A DNA stretch of 64,000 bases from positions 1 to 64,000 of the forward strand of contig CAKTZR010000019.1 of assembly GCA_934636105.1 (NCBI GenBank). The letters are read 5' to 3'. A program made the position numbers and the translations under genes. The notes beneath the pieces are model-generated. The model saw only the letters and a list, made by a program, of their open reading frames with translations. It was not told the origin of the DNA and did not search any database. This stretch comes from an uncultured Clostridia bacterium (lineage in GTDB: Bacteria; Bacillota; Clostridia; Christensenellales; Aristaeellaceae). Position 1 is the first letter of the stretch. Each line of letters starts with the position of its first letter. Positions 52,308-63,148 of this stretch are shown one piece after another.

Positions 52308-54242
52308 TTATTTTTCGTCCGTCAGCCCAAGCTCGGCATAGGCTTCGTCGATCACGCTGTTCCACGCGGAAACGACCTCCGGCCTTTCTGGCGCGCCGCA
52401 GACGGAACACGGGGAAAGCTGGGTATACGGATAACTGCTCAAATCGCCGTAGGTGATGCCGGAAAGCGGCAGATACGTGCTCTTGACGCTCGAGCAGCGC
52501 GCCGTGGTATGATACCGCTTGCCGCCGCTCTTGTTGTAATACATCGGCGTGGCGGGATCGGTTTCCGTCAGCTTGCGCCCGTCGTCATCCCAGATGATGA
52601 TCTTGAGGTTCTTCTGCCCGCGGAGGTTGTTCCACAGCCACGTGTGGTTGTAGCCGTCCGCGTTGGCCTGCCGCTGCACGCGGACACAGCCGTGCGACGC
52701 GCGCCTCCCCAGCGCGCTTTCGCAGATTTCATAGCTTGCGTCGCCGACCGGGTTGCCGTTTGCATCTTTGCCGCCGGAATAAATGGCGGGCACCATGTGC
52801 AGCAGATCGCCGCCGTTGAAGCGGATCGCCTGATCGCAGTACAGGTTGCCCGACCAGAAACCGCCCGTCCAGCTGCACAGCAGAAACTCGCCGCTGGCCG
52901 TCTCGTTGACGGGCGAATTGCCGCCGCTGGTCGTGCCTGTGGAGCAGAGCAGCGTGGTCAGCAGCTTGCCTTCCTTGTAGAGATACAACCGCTGGGTCAT
53001 CTTATCGACGATGATGCCGTAGGTTTCGTTCGGCTTCACCGTGCGGATTCGGCTGGATTTCACCCAGCCCTGCTCCAGCTCGTCGCAGTCGTTGTAGGCT
53101 TCGATCTTTGTCCAGCCGTCCTGCTCATCGAGCACCTTGACGGCGACCGACGCGCCATAAAAAAAGCCGCGGCCCTCCTCATACGTCTTGCGCTTGCCGT
53201 TCGGCGCATCAGAAAGATAGATTTTTTCCTTCTGATCCGTGCCCAAGACGGTGATCTCCGCGGTAAGCCGCGCCCACGCCGTTTCCTCGTCCTCCGGGTC
53301 GAACTCGCCGAACCATGAGGATTGAATGGCTTCCTTGGCCGCTTCCAGATTTTCCTGCACCTTCGCCTGTGCGGCGGCCTCCGCCTGGGCCGCCGCATCC
53401 GCGCGAATGTCTTCGAGCTGCTCGTTCATGGATTTCTGGGTTTCCCAATCCGCCGTACCGGTCTGTTCAAGGCCGCTGGCCTTTTGGAATTTTTTAATGG
53501 CCTCGACGGTCGCCTTGCCCAGCTTGCCGCCGCAGTCGCCGTCGTAATAGCCCAGCTCCTTCAGGTTCTTTTGCAGCGCGATGACCTGCGAGCCGGAAGC
53601 GCCCATGCCCAGCTCCCAGCCGACCAGCCCTTCCTGCAAAACGCCGTAGCCGCGGATGGAATCGTCATCCAGCCGGTAGGTATAGCGCTGCACGACGGTC
53701 GGCGTCGGGCCGAGGATGTGGTTGTTGCCCTCGATGGTATGAACATAGTATGTGCCGTCCGCATCCTGCGTGACCATTTCGACAATGCCGACGTGATCGA
53801 GACGGTTATACTTGTACCACTCGATATAGATGAGATCGCCCTTCTGCGGGATATACGGCCTGTCCGCGACGGAAACGCCGTCGCTCAAATAAAACTGGCC
53901 CTCCTCGCCGCGCAGGCCGCCGTTCACGGTGACGTATCGTCCGCGCTCCTTATACCACATCGAGCCGCCCTCGCAGCTGGTCTGCAAAGGGTAGTCGCTG
54001 CCGAGCATGGACGTGCCGTAGTATTCGTCGGCGAAATTCACGCACCAGGACACAAACTCCGAGCACCATTCGCCGTAGGCGCTGCCGCCCCACTCGCCGT
54101 ATTTGCTGTAACCGCCCTTCGTCGCGGAATAGCCCAGCTCGTTGACAGCTGCCGCGACGAGCATATCCGCGCGGTCATCCGCCAGCGCGCACGCGCCCAG
54201 CAGCAAAAGCAAAGCCAGCAACAGGGTGATGATGTTCTTCAT
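52308..54242 (-). CDS. Multidomain cell-wall enzyme: CHAP, peptidoglycan-binding, L,D-transpeptidase, Cys-rich tail
   Basis: 644 residues with GGAGG before the ATG. A signal peptide covers about 1-21. A CHAP amidase/endopeptidase domain (about 25-180) has the catalytic Cys in GEWCSEFVSWC and His in DHVGIVEMV. A PG_binding_1 domain (about 205-265, GSQVIALQKNLKELGYYDGD) precedes an Ala/Gln/Glu-rich linker, an SH3-like segment and a YkuD L,D-transpeptidase domain with the SHGCVRV catalytic motif (about 420-560). The tail has YHTTARCSSVKS and SPCSVCG, like the Cys/His module seen at the ends of some secreted nucleases. It should both cut stem peptides and form 3-3 crosslinks or attach proteins. 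Confidence 0.9.
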   Translation of the reverse strand: MKNIITLLLALLLLLGACALADDRADMLVAAAVNELGYSATKGGYSKYGEWGGSAYGEWCSEFVSWCVNFADEYYGTSMLGSDYPLQTSCEGGSMWYKERGRYVTVNGGLRGEEGQFYLSDGVSVADRPYIPQKGDLIYIEWYKYNRLDHVGIVEMVTQDADGTYYVHTIEGNNHILGPTPTVVQRYTYRLDDDSIRGYGVLQEGLVGWELGMGASGSQVIALQKNLKELGYYDGDCGGKLGKATVEAIKKFQKASGLEQTGTADWETQKSMNEQLEDIRADAAAQAEAAAQAKVQENLEAAKEAIQSSWFGEFDPEDEETAWARLTAEITVLGTDQKEKIYLSDAPNGKRKTYEEGRGFFYGASVAVKVLDEQDGWTKIEAYNDCDELEQGWVKSSRIRTVKPNETYGIIVDKMTQRLYLYKEGKLLTTLLCSTGTTSGGNSPVNETASGEFLLCSWTGGFWSGNLYCDQAIRFNGGDLLHMVPAIYSGGKDANGNPVGDASYEICESALGRRASHGCVRVQRQANADGYNHTWLWNNLRGQKNLKIIIWDDDGRKLTETDPATPMYYNKSGGKRYHTTARCSSVKSTYLPLSGITYGDLSSYPYTQLSPCSVCGAPERPEVVSAWNSVIDEAYAELGLTDEK

Positions 54243-54261
54243 GAAAATCCTCCGATTTAGG

Positions 54262-54322
54262 GTTACGTTGGGGCTCTGCCCCAAACCCTGCCAAGAACCT
54301 GAGGTTCTTGGATTTCCCACAT
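54262..54322 (+). repeat. Double-hairpin intergenic repeat, copy 8
   Basis: TTACGTTGGGGCTCTGCCCC, then AAACCCTGC and the stem CAAGAACCTGAGGTTCTTG, then GATTTCCC. It lies upstream of the cell-wall enzyme gene. Confidence 0.8.
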
Positions 54323-54387
54323 ACTTTATACGTCTCTCAAACGCATTTATACCATATATACGACTTAGCCCTGCCTTTTCTTCCCGC

Positions 54388-55101
54388 TTACAGGCAGATT
54401 TTGCTTTCCTTCTCCCAAACCGCCGCGTCAAACCGCTTCCACGGCTGCGCATCCATCGGCGGGAGCGCGTCAAAGTGCATTTCTTCCTTCTTGGTCGGGT
54501 GAATCAGCCCCAAATGTGCGCCCCAGAGGGCGATCTGCTCGCCGGGCTTGCCGCCGCCATAGCGCGCGTCGCCCCAAATCGGCAGACCGGCGTGGGAAAG
54601 CTGCACACGGATTTGGTGGCTTCTGCCCGTGAACAGGCGCACGCGCACCAGCGTCAGTTCTTCCGCCTCGCCGCACTTTTGATAGCGCAGCTTCGCATCC
54701 TTCGCGCCGGGCGTATTCGCGGGCACAGCGCGCACCATATTCGTTTTGCCGTCTTTCAGCAGGAAGTCGCAAAGCTCGTCCGCTTCTTGGGCGTTTCCGC
54801 GGACGGCGGCGACATACTGTCTGTGCATCGTCTTAGCGCGCACCTGCTGGCTCAACCTATCCGCCGCTTTGCTGGTTTTGGCCAGCACGACAAGGCCGCC
54901 CACGGGCCTGTCCAACCGATGGACAAGGCCCAGATACACCGCACCGGGCTTATTGTATCGCTCGGCGATATACGCTTTCATGGTGCTGTGCAAATCCGCG
55001 TCGCCGGAATCATCCGCCTGCGTGGGCATATTCGGCGGCTTGACGACAACGAGCAGGTGATTATCCTCGTAGACGATGGTTACGCCGCGATAGCTCTCCA
55101 T
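54388..55101 (-). CDS. RluA-family RNA pseudouridine synthase
   Basis: 237 residues. The catalytic motif is LVHRLDRPVGGLVVLAKTSK with the essential Asp, and the later RLFTGRSHQIRVQLSHAGLP and GDARYGG are typical of the RluA group. There is no N-terminal S4 domain. It isomerises uridine in rRNA or tRNA; the exact site is unknown. The start codon lies one base after the methyltransferase stop, so the two RNA-modification-type genes are coupled at the end of the ileS operon. Confidence 0.92.
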   Translation of the reverse strand: MESYRGVTIVYEDNHLLVVVKPPNMPTQADDSGDADLHSTMKAYIAERYNKPGAVYLGLVHRLDRPVGGLVVLAKTSKAADRLSQQVRAKTMHRQYVAAVRGNAQEADELCDFLLKDGKTNMVRAVPANTPGAKDAKLRYQKCGEAEELTLVRVRLFTGRSHQIRVQLSHAGLPIWGDARYGGGKPGEQIALWGAHLGLIHPTKKEEMHFDALPPMDAQPWKRFDAAVWEKESKICL

Positions 55102-55102
55102 T

Positions 55103-55972
55103 TTACGCCCTCTGCCAGCGGCCGCTTGCGCCGCACGGGAGCACGCCGCCCGCCGTCACAGGCAGGCAGACCTCGTCCGCCGTGATGATACCGCCGAAGC
55201 GGGGCTTGACGGTCATGTCGATCATGTTGCCCAGCACGCTGGCCTGAAAGCCCGTCGTATAGCCGTTGATGAGGAAGAACAGCGGGTCGTCGGAAAGCGC
55301 TTCGGAGCAGGCTTTTGCCAGCCCGTACAGCTCGTTTTCCAGCTTCCAAACCTCGCCGCCCGGCCCGCGCCCATAGGACGGCGGGTCCATCAGAATGCCG
55401 TCGTAGAAGCGGCCGCGGCGCGCCTCGCGCTGCACAAACTTGAGCGCATCGTCGATAATCCAGCGCACGCGATCCTCCGGCAGGCCGCAGCATTCGCGGT
55501 TTTCCCGCGCCCACTGCACCATGCCCTTGGCCGCGTCGCAGTGGCACACCTGCGCGCCCGCCGCGGCGCAGGCCATTGTCGCGCCGCCGGTATAGGCGAA
55601 CAGGTTGAGCACACGCACCTCTCTCCCCTGCTTCACGCGTTCGGAGACGAGGCCGGTCATCCAATCCCAATTCGCGGCCTGCTCGGGGAACAGGCCGGTG
55701 TGCTTGAATCCGGTCGGGCGAACGTAGAAGCGCAGGTTTTTGTAATTCATCACCCAGCGTTCGGGCAGCTTGGTGAAAAACTCCCACGAACCGCCGCCCT
55801 TTTCGCTGCGATGATAATGCGCCTGGGCCCTGCGCCAAAGCGACGGATCGCGCGCGGGCCAAATCGCCTGCGGATCGGGGCGGCGCAGATACACGTCGCC
55901 CCAGCGCTCGAGCTTTTCGCCGCCGCCGCAATCGAGAACTTCATAGTCCTGCCATTGATCTGCTAAAAACAT
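55103..55972 (-). CDS. Class I SAM-dependent methyltransferase (RlmI-like)
   Basis: 289 residues. A SAM-binding motif VLNLFAYTGGATMACAAAGA is followed by VCHCDAAKGMVQWARENREC and the DPPSYG motif typical of RNA cytosine or guanine methyltransferases related to RlmI/RlmK (Methyltrans_SAM, PF10672). The N-terminal PUA domain of RlmI is absent, so the substrate may differ from 23S rRNA C1962. It is 2 bases behind the GH4-like gene and 1 base before the pseudouridine synthase. Confidence 0.85.
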   Translation of the reverse strand: MFLADQWQDYEVLDCGGGEKLERWGDVYLRRPDPQAIWPARDPSLWRRAQAHYHRSEKGGGSWEFFTKLPERWVMNYKNLRFYVRPTGFKHTGLFPEQAANWDWMTGLVSERVKQGREVRVLNLFAYTGGATMACAAAGAQVCHCDAAKGMVQWARENRECCGLPEDRVRWIIDDALKFVQREARRGRFYDGILMDPPSYGRGPGGEVWKLENELYGLAKACSEALSDDPLFFLINGYTTGFQASVLGNMIDMTVKPRFGGIITADEVCLPVTAGGVLPCGASGRWQRA

Positions 55973-55974
55973 GG

Positions 55975-57288
55975 TTACTCCTTAAAGAATCTCGGATACT
56001 TCTCTTTCTGGTTCTCCAGCATGTCCGCCACAACACCCTCGGAATAGAGCAAATCAATGCCCGTCAGCGCCGGATCGATTTCCAGCGCTTCGCGAAGCGT
56101 GTTCCGGCTGCCCGTCGCGGCGGCCTCGGCATACAGGCGGTTGGCCAGGCTCAGCTGCTCCATCACGTCTTCCAGCTCGATGGGCAGCTGCACCGGCTTG
56201 CCGACGGGGCCGTCCTTCGTGACATGCGCCGGGCCTTCGACAAAGCGCCCGTGCGTCACGCCGGGTACAGCGCCGTCACACGGCATGACCATGCTCTTGA
56301 CGTCGCATTCGCCCTCGCCCCACAGCGCGCGCAGAATCTCCACCGGGCGCACGGAGGACAGGCCGCTGGTGCGGATCTGCCCCCACGCCTGCGCGCCCTT
56401 GGGCCGCATTGGGCCATGAACCGTCAGCAGCGCGAGATTGCGCTTGCGCAATTCATAGTCCGCCGCGCCCACGCCGGAAATCATCAACGAACGCCGCGGG
56501 CTCAGCTCCGTGTCGGCCAGCAGCTCGCACTGGGTGACGCGCGGCCCGGCCGGAATCGCGCCATACCAGTCAATATACTGTGCGGCCAGCGCTTCGCGGT
56601 CGTCCTCTTTCATTTCTTTCTGGATGCGGGGGATCAAATCCTTCCCGCTCGGCAGTTCATGGCACGACGCAACCCACGAAAAATCGTTCAGGCCCGCGCA
56701 GGTCACGTCCACCTTGTCCTCTTTCAGGCCCAGATACAGAGCCAGCCGCGCGCGGGTCTGTTCCGTCACGCCGCTCACGCCGAGGGTGCGCACGCCGCAG
56801 AAGCGCTGCGCCGCTTCGCACGCGCGGGAAAGCGGCAGGCCGCCGTATCCGCTCGAACAGAGGATGAGCGGCGCGCCGGGGCATTCTTCGCGCATCTGAT
56901 CCGCCAGATCGCAGACAAAACCGACCGCGCGCATCGTCTGCATCGCGCCGCCGAGGCCGCCGCGCAGGCGAACCTGCTTGCCCAGTCCGACCTCGTCCAG
57001 CGCTTCAAAATCTTTTTTCCACGCTTCCTCGTCGAGGAAATCCGAGCAGAGAATCACCGCATCCGCGGAAAACGTCGCCTTTTGCAGCTGGGTGGTGTAA
57101 TAAAACCGCGCCTGCACACCGAAAGCACGTGCCAGCGCCTGCGCCCCGCGCGCGGAAAGCTCCGCCATATCGAGGTCAGCGTCCACCATCCAATATTCCG
57201 CTTCCATGCGGAAGCGAACAAACAAATCTTCGAAAATCGCGGGGGCAAAGAAATATGCCCCCGCGCCAGCGATTACGATTTTTTTCAT
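55975..57288 (-). CDS. GH4-like NAD-dependent hydrolase relative lacking key metal ligands
   Basis: 437 residues. The N-terminus (KIVIAGAGAYFFAPAIFEDL) and overall layout fit glycoside hydrolase family 4, which uses NAD+ and Mn2+ to cleave phosphoglycosides. Two metal-ligand regions look changed: the usual GLC-N-x-P segment is GVSGVTEQ, and the usual GLNH is CAGLNDFSW, with Asp in place of His. The NPA-type sugar-binding segment is SSGYGGLPL. It may bind NAD or a sugar phosphate with altered chemistry, or none. It lies 9 bases after ileS and 2 before the methyltransferase, an unexpected place for a glycosidase. Confidence 0.72.
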   Translation of the reverse strand: MKKIVIAGAGAYFFAPAIFEDLFVRFRMEAEYWMVDADLDMAELSARGAQALARAFGVQARFYYTTQLQKATFSADAVILCSDFLDEEAWKKDFEALDEVGLGKQVRLRGGLGGAMQTMRAVGFVCDLADQMREECPGAPLILCSSGYGGLPLSRACEAAQRFCGVRTLGVSGVTEQTRARLALYLGLKEDKVDVTCAGLNDFSWVASCHELPSGKDLIPRIQKEMKEDDREALAAQYIDWYGAIPAGPRVTQCELLADTELSPRRSLMISGVGAADYELRKRNLALLTVHGPMRPKGAQAWGQIRTSGLSSVRPVEILRALWGEGECDVKSMVMPCDGAVPGVTHGRFVEGPAHVTKDGPVGKPVQLPIELEDVMEQLSLANRLYAEAAATGSRNTLREALEIDPALTGIDLLYSEGVVADMLENQKEKYPRFFKE

Positions 57289-57297
57289 GTGTTTCCT

Positions 57298-60426
<3,129 letters not shown>

Positions 60427-60443
60427 ACGCTTCCTCCTGTTTG

Positions 60444-60655
60444 CAAATCAAAAGCAGCCTCATCCACATGGGACGAGGCTGCTCGCGGTACCACCCAAAT
60501 TGACGCAAAAAGCGTCCGCTCAATGCCGATGACGGGGCGAACCGTCCGCCCCTACTGCCTTCAGGGCGGCCGCTGATGCAGGTGATCCCCCATGCCCCGT
60601 CCGTCCGAAATTACACCCAACATTCGGCTCTCTTTGCGGCAAAAAGCATGCGCGT
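60444..60655 (-). promoter_or_regulatory. T-box leader of ileS
   Basis: On the minus strand the T-box sequence AATTTGGGTGGTACCGCG lies at 60484-60501, whose TGGN bulge pairs with uncharged tRNA ends. It is followed by the terminator GCAGCCTCGTCC / GGATGAGGCTGC with TTTT (60450-60483), and it is preceded by Stem I-like pairing containing a GGGGATCACC bulge, where ATC may be the Ile specifier. Uncharged tRNA-Ile should favour readthrough. A GTAGGGGCGGAC...GCCCC hairpin sits in the middle at about the stem III position. Confidence 0.9.
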
Positions 60656-60684
60656 CCCGCGTCATCGCGTTTCATATCGATGAT

Positions 60685-60713
60685 ATAATACCCGGTTTCG
60701 GGGATTTTGTAAA
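60685..60713 (-). promoter_or_regulatory. Promoter of the ileS operon
   Basis: On the minus strand TTTACA (60708-60713), a 17-base spacer and TATTAT (60685-60690), just upstream of the T-box leader. Confidence 0.7.
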
Positions 60714-60742
60714 GAGGGAAAAATAAATTTCGGCAGAATCAC

Positions 60743-60775
60743 AAAAAAGGACGGGATAAAACGCCGATATCCCGC
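60743..60775 (-). terminator. Intrinsic terminator behind the DUF554 remnant
   Basis: On the minus strand CGGGATA and TATCCCG form a stem followed by GTCCTTTTTT. Confidence 0.65.
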
Positions 60776-60902
60776 CTTGCGTGAATCAAATTGCCGTGTT
60801 ATAAAAAGATGCCGTCTCGCAGCTTGGAACCTGCTTGGCGGCAATTCGGTTTTAACCATTTGCCTTTGCGGTGAAAAATCGCCCAACTTGTAGGACCCCC
60901 AC

Positions 60903-61235
60903 CTACTTGTCTACATTGTTTGCATTGCCCGTTTTCGCCTTGAGCCATTCGCCGAAGCGATCAAACAGCGATTCGATATCCAGCAGTTCGCCGATCAGGC
61001 CGCCGATGGGCAGCGACAGCGTGAGCAGCATCGTTCCGCCGTTCGTCAAGGTCGTATCGCCCAGCCCCAGCATATATTTCATCGCTCCGGCCAGGCCGAT
61101 AAACAGCACGCTCACGCCGCAGGCCATGTTCAGTGTCTCCTGCATGCGCGTCGTCAGCTTTCGCCCAAAAAGCGCGCCGCATACGCCGCCGAAAGCAATC
61201 GCAAGGGTATTGAGAATCGTTCCAAGGCCGATCAT
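60903..61235 (-). pseudogene. DUF554 membrane protein, 3'-truncated
   Basis: 110 residues starting MIGLGTILNTLAIAFGG, with AGGA upstream. The frame matches the first half of DUF554 (YdfK-like) membrane proteins: GVCGALFGRKLTTRMQETLN, then LGDTTLTNGG and PIGGLIGELLDIESLFDRFG. Full-length members have about 230 residues; this frame ends at NNVDK, and no continuation is found in other frames downstream. It is probably a truncated, nonfunctional copy, though a short two- or three-segment membrane protein could still be made. Function of the family is unknown. Confidence 0.75.
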
Positions 61236-61313
61236 GGTCAAATCCTTCCTTCGTAACCGAAATGTCCCGGCCATTATAGCATGTTCAGAGGTCGAAAAAC
61301 AGGGGATTCATGT

Positions 61314-61350
61314 AAACACGCCGCCTTGCACAAAGCAAAGCGGCGTGTTT
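61314..61350 (-). terminator. Hairpin terminator behind the SH3-like protein gene
   Basis: AAACACGCCGC and GCGGCGTGTTT form an 11-bp stem, immediately after the stop codon. The T-run is short. Confidence 0.65.
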
Positions 61351-61354
61351 TCGT

Positions 61355-62188
61355 TTATTCGATCCTCAAGCTTTCCAGCGTAAACCCGCCCCTGGTATTC
61401 AAGCCCAGCGTGCGGATCACGGCGCAGCCCTGAAGCGTCACGCTCGGATACAGGCCTGCGGCCTGCTCGGGCAGAAGATCATACACCGCGTCGTCGAGCG
61501 CTTCGCCCATGCCGTAAACGCCGAAATAAACGCGATACAGGCCGCCGCCGAGCGATTCCACCTCGCTCATGCAGGCAAAGCCCAGCCCAACCGGCGCGCC
61601 CGGCTCGGTCATATAATAATAATCGCCGTCATAATTAAAATCCTGATGATCCGGCAGAATCAAAGGCCGCCCAAAATATCGCAGCACCGTATCGGAGACG
61701 CTGCTTTTGGCAACCCGGCTTCCCCAATCGCCGGATTCCCACCGATCCGACTGGTTGATCCACGCGTGCAGCACGGCAAAGCGAACCAGTTCGCCGTCCT
61801 CCGTCTCCGTCGGCTCATAATGGCTCATGCCCGTTTCGGTGAAGTTGGTCAAAAACAGATTGACATTGTGGCGCTCATCGTCGGTGATGGCGAACGGCGT
61901 GCCTCGCGCAGTTTGGCTTTCCAGATAGGCCGCATCTACAAAGCCCTGCAAATCGCCATATTCCACGCGCGCAAATCCGTTTCGCGCCGGATTCAGATAA
62001 ACCACCTGCCCGCCCAGCGGGACGCGGGCCAGCTCCGTCGCCTGCTCGTTATCCGCTTCGCGCAGCGTAACAAATTCCTTGCAGTTTTCAACAACGGCCT
62101 GATCGCCGATGCGCATGCTTTCCGCTGCGGCAGACATCGCCGCGCACAATGCCGCTCCCATCAGCAGGGCGGCCATTTGCCTTTTCAC
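61355..62188 (-). CDS. Secreted protein with N-terminal SH3-like domain
   Basis: 277 residues. A signal peptide (about 1-22, ending SAAAES) is followed by a bacterial SH3-like segment (about 25-92, NCKEFVTLREADNEQATELARV and VEYGDLQGFVDAAYL) of the kind found in wall-associated proteins. The remaining 180 residues (LFLTNFTETGMSHYEPTETE onward) have no family I can name; they are common in clostridial secreted proteins of unknown function. No catalytic motif is seen. It is separated from the next upstream gene by 135 bases that contain that gene's terminator, so it is probably a single transcription unit. Confidence 0.75.
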   Translation of the reverse strand: MKRQMAALLMGAALCAAMSAAAESMRIGDQAVVENCKEFVTLREADNEQATELARVPLGGQVVYLNPARNGFARVEYGDLQGFVDAAYLESQTARGTPFAITDDERHNVNLFLTNFTETGMSHYEPTETEDGELVRFAVLHAWINQSDRWESGDWGSRVAKSSVSDTVLRYFGRPLILPDHQDFNYDGDYYYMTEPGAPVGLGFACMSEVESLGGGLYRVYFGVYGMGEALDDAVYDLLPEQAAGLYPSVTLQGCAVIRTLGLNTRGGFTLESLRIE

Positions 62189-62281
62189 ATTCGCTTCCTC
62201 CCTATGTTGTTTTCCATCTATTTTTATGATGGATATCGGTTTTCAATTCGCGGCAAAGCGTTTTTCTCCTGCTGACCGCCG

Positions 62282-62313
62282 AAAAATCAAGCGGCGAAGT
62301 CCTCTCCCGCCGC
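62282..62313 (-). terminator. Intrinsic terminator behind the secreted-protein gene
   Basis: On the minus strand GCGGCG and CGCCGC form a stem with an 11-base loop, followed by TTGATTTTT. Confidence 0.65.
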
Positions 62314-62323
62314 TCTGTGTTCA

Positions 62324-63055
62324 TCATTGCGTCAAGCCCATTTCCGCCGCTTCGCCCGGATCATCGCCGTCAAACAGAATCTCCATCAGCTTGCCGCGCT
62401 CCAAATTCCAACGCGCTTCATCCTCATAGGTAAACGGTTCGCTGGTATAAGTCAGCCGAACAACGCCGTTTTGAGCAGGCCCGGCTTTGGCAATCAGCTC
62501 GCCGCTGTTCCCATCATCCGCAAACTGAATGCTCGCTTCTGCCAGCAGCTTGAATTCGCCATCCATCTGCCATCGATACAGCTCCCAAAGGCCCGTTGCC
62601 GCGCTGTCATGCAGATAGTTGAGCACATAGCGCTTTTCCGGGTAAAACTGCGTGCGATAAAAGGACAGCCTTTCAAGTTCGGGATGATACACAAACTCGC
62701 CCGCCGCCGAATCATAGACATAATACGAGGCAAAGCCGTCGGAAGCGCCCATCGAATTGAGCAGTGCCAGATCCGTGTATCCATCCATATTCACGTCGCA
62801 GGGATAAACCTCCTGCTCGCCCTCGTTGGCGTTTTCGGAGGTAAAGTTGATGACCTGCGTCTGCTCACCGTCCATCGCCACGCGGATGTCAAACATGGTT
62901 TCGCCGTATTCGTTTCGACTGATCGCTTCGGCGGTGACGATCACTTCATGGCTGTCCGCTTTGAAACTCAGCGTCTCCTTCTCCGCCTGCGCCGTCGTCA
63001 GCGCGCCGCAGAGCAGAGCCGCCGCGCCAAGCGCGCAAATCGTGCGTTTTCGCAT
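62324..63055 (-). CDS. Secreted protein of unknown function
   Basis: 243 residues starting at 63055, with AAGGAG upstream. A signal peptide (about 1-25, ending AQAEK) is followed by a beta-rich region with a Ca-binding-like or FG-GAP-like acidic stretch DVNMDGYTDLALLNSMGA, which is seen in VCBS/FG-GAP-type proteins and in clostridial extracellular proteins. The rest (YYVYDSAAGEFVYHPELERL, then YRWQMDGEFKLLAEASIQF) suggests a beta-propeller-like sensor or binding protein, but no family is certain. It lies upstream of another secreted protein and downstream of a MATE transporter gene. Confidence 0.75.
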   Translation of the reverse strand: MRKRTICALGAAALLCGALTTAQAEKETLSFKADSHEVIVTAEAISRNEYGETMFDIRVAMDGEQTQVINFTSENANEGEQEVYPCDVNMDGYTDLALLNSMGASDGFASYYVYDSAAGEFVYHPELERLSFYRTQFYPEKRYVLNYLHDSAATGLWELYRWQMDGEFKLLAEASIQFADDGNSGELIAKAGPAQNGVVRLTYTSEPFTYEDEARWNLERGKLMEILFDGDDPGEAAEMGLTQ

Positions 63056-63148
63056 GCTTTCTCCTTCTTTCGTTTCGAGTATCGCCCTTCCATTCGGGCT
63101 CAACAGATAAACGATTGAATCCTCCAAATTCTTCCCGGCGCCCATTTT

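Noticed and set aside
60662..60886. A 74-codon minus-strand frame upstream of ileS
   Set aside because: It overlaps the ileS promoter and a terminator hairpin, and its sequence has no known features.
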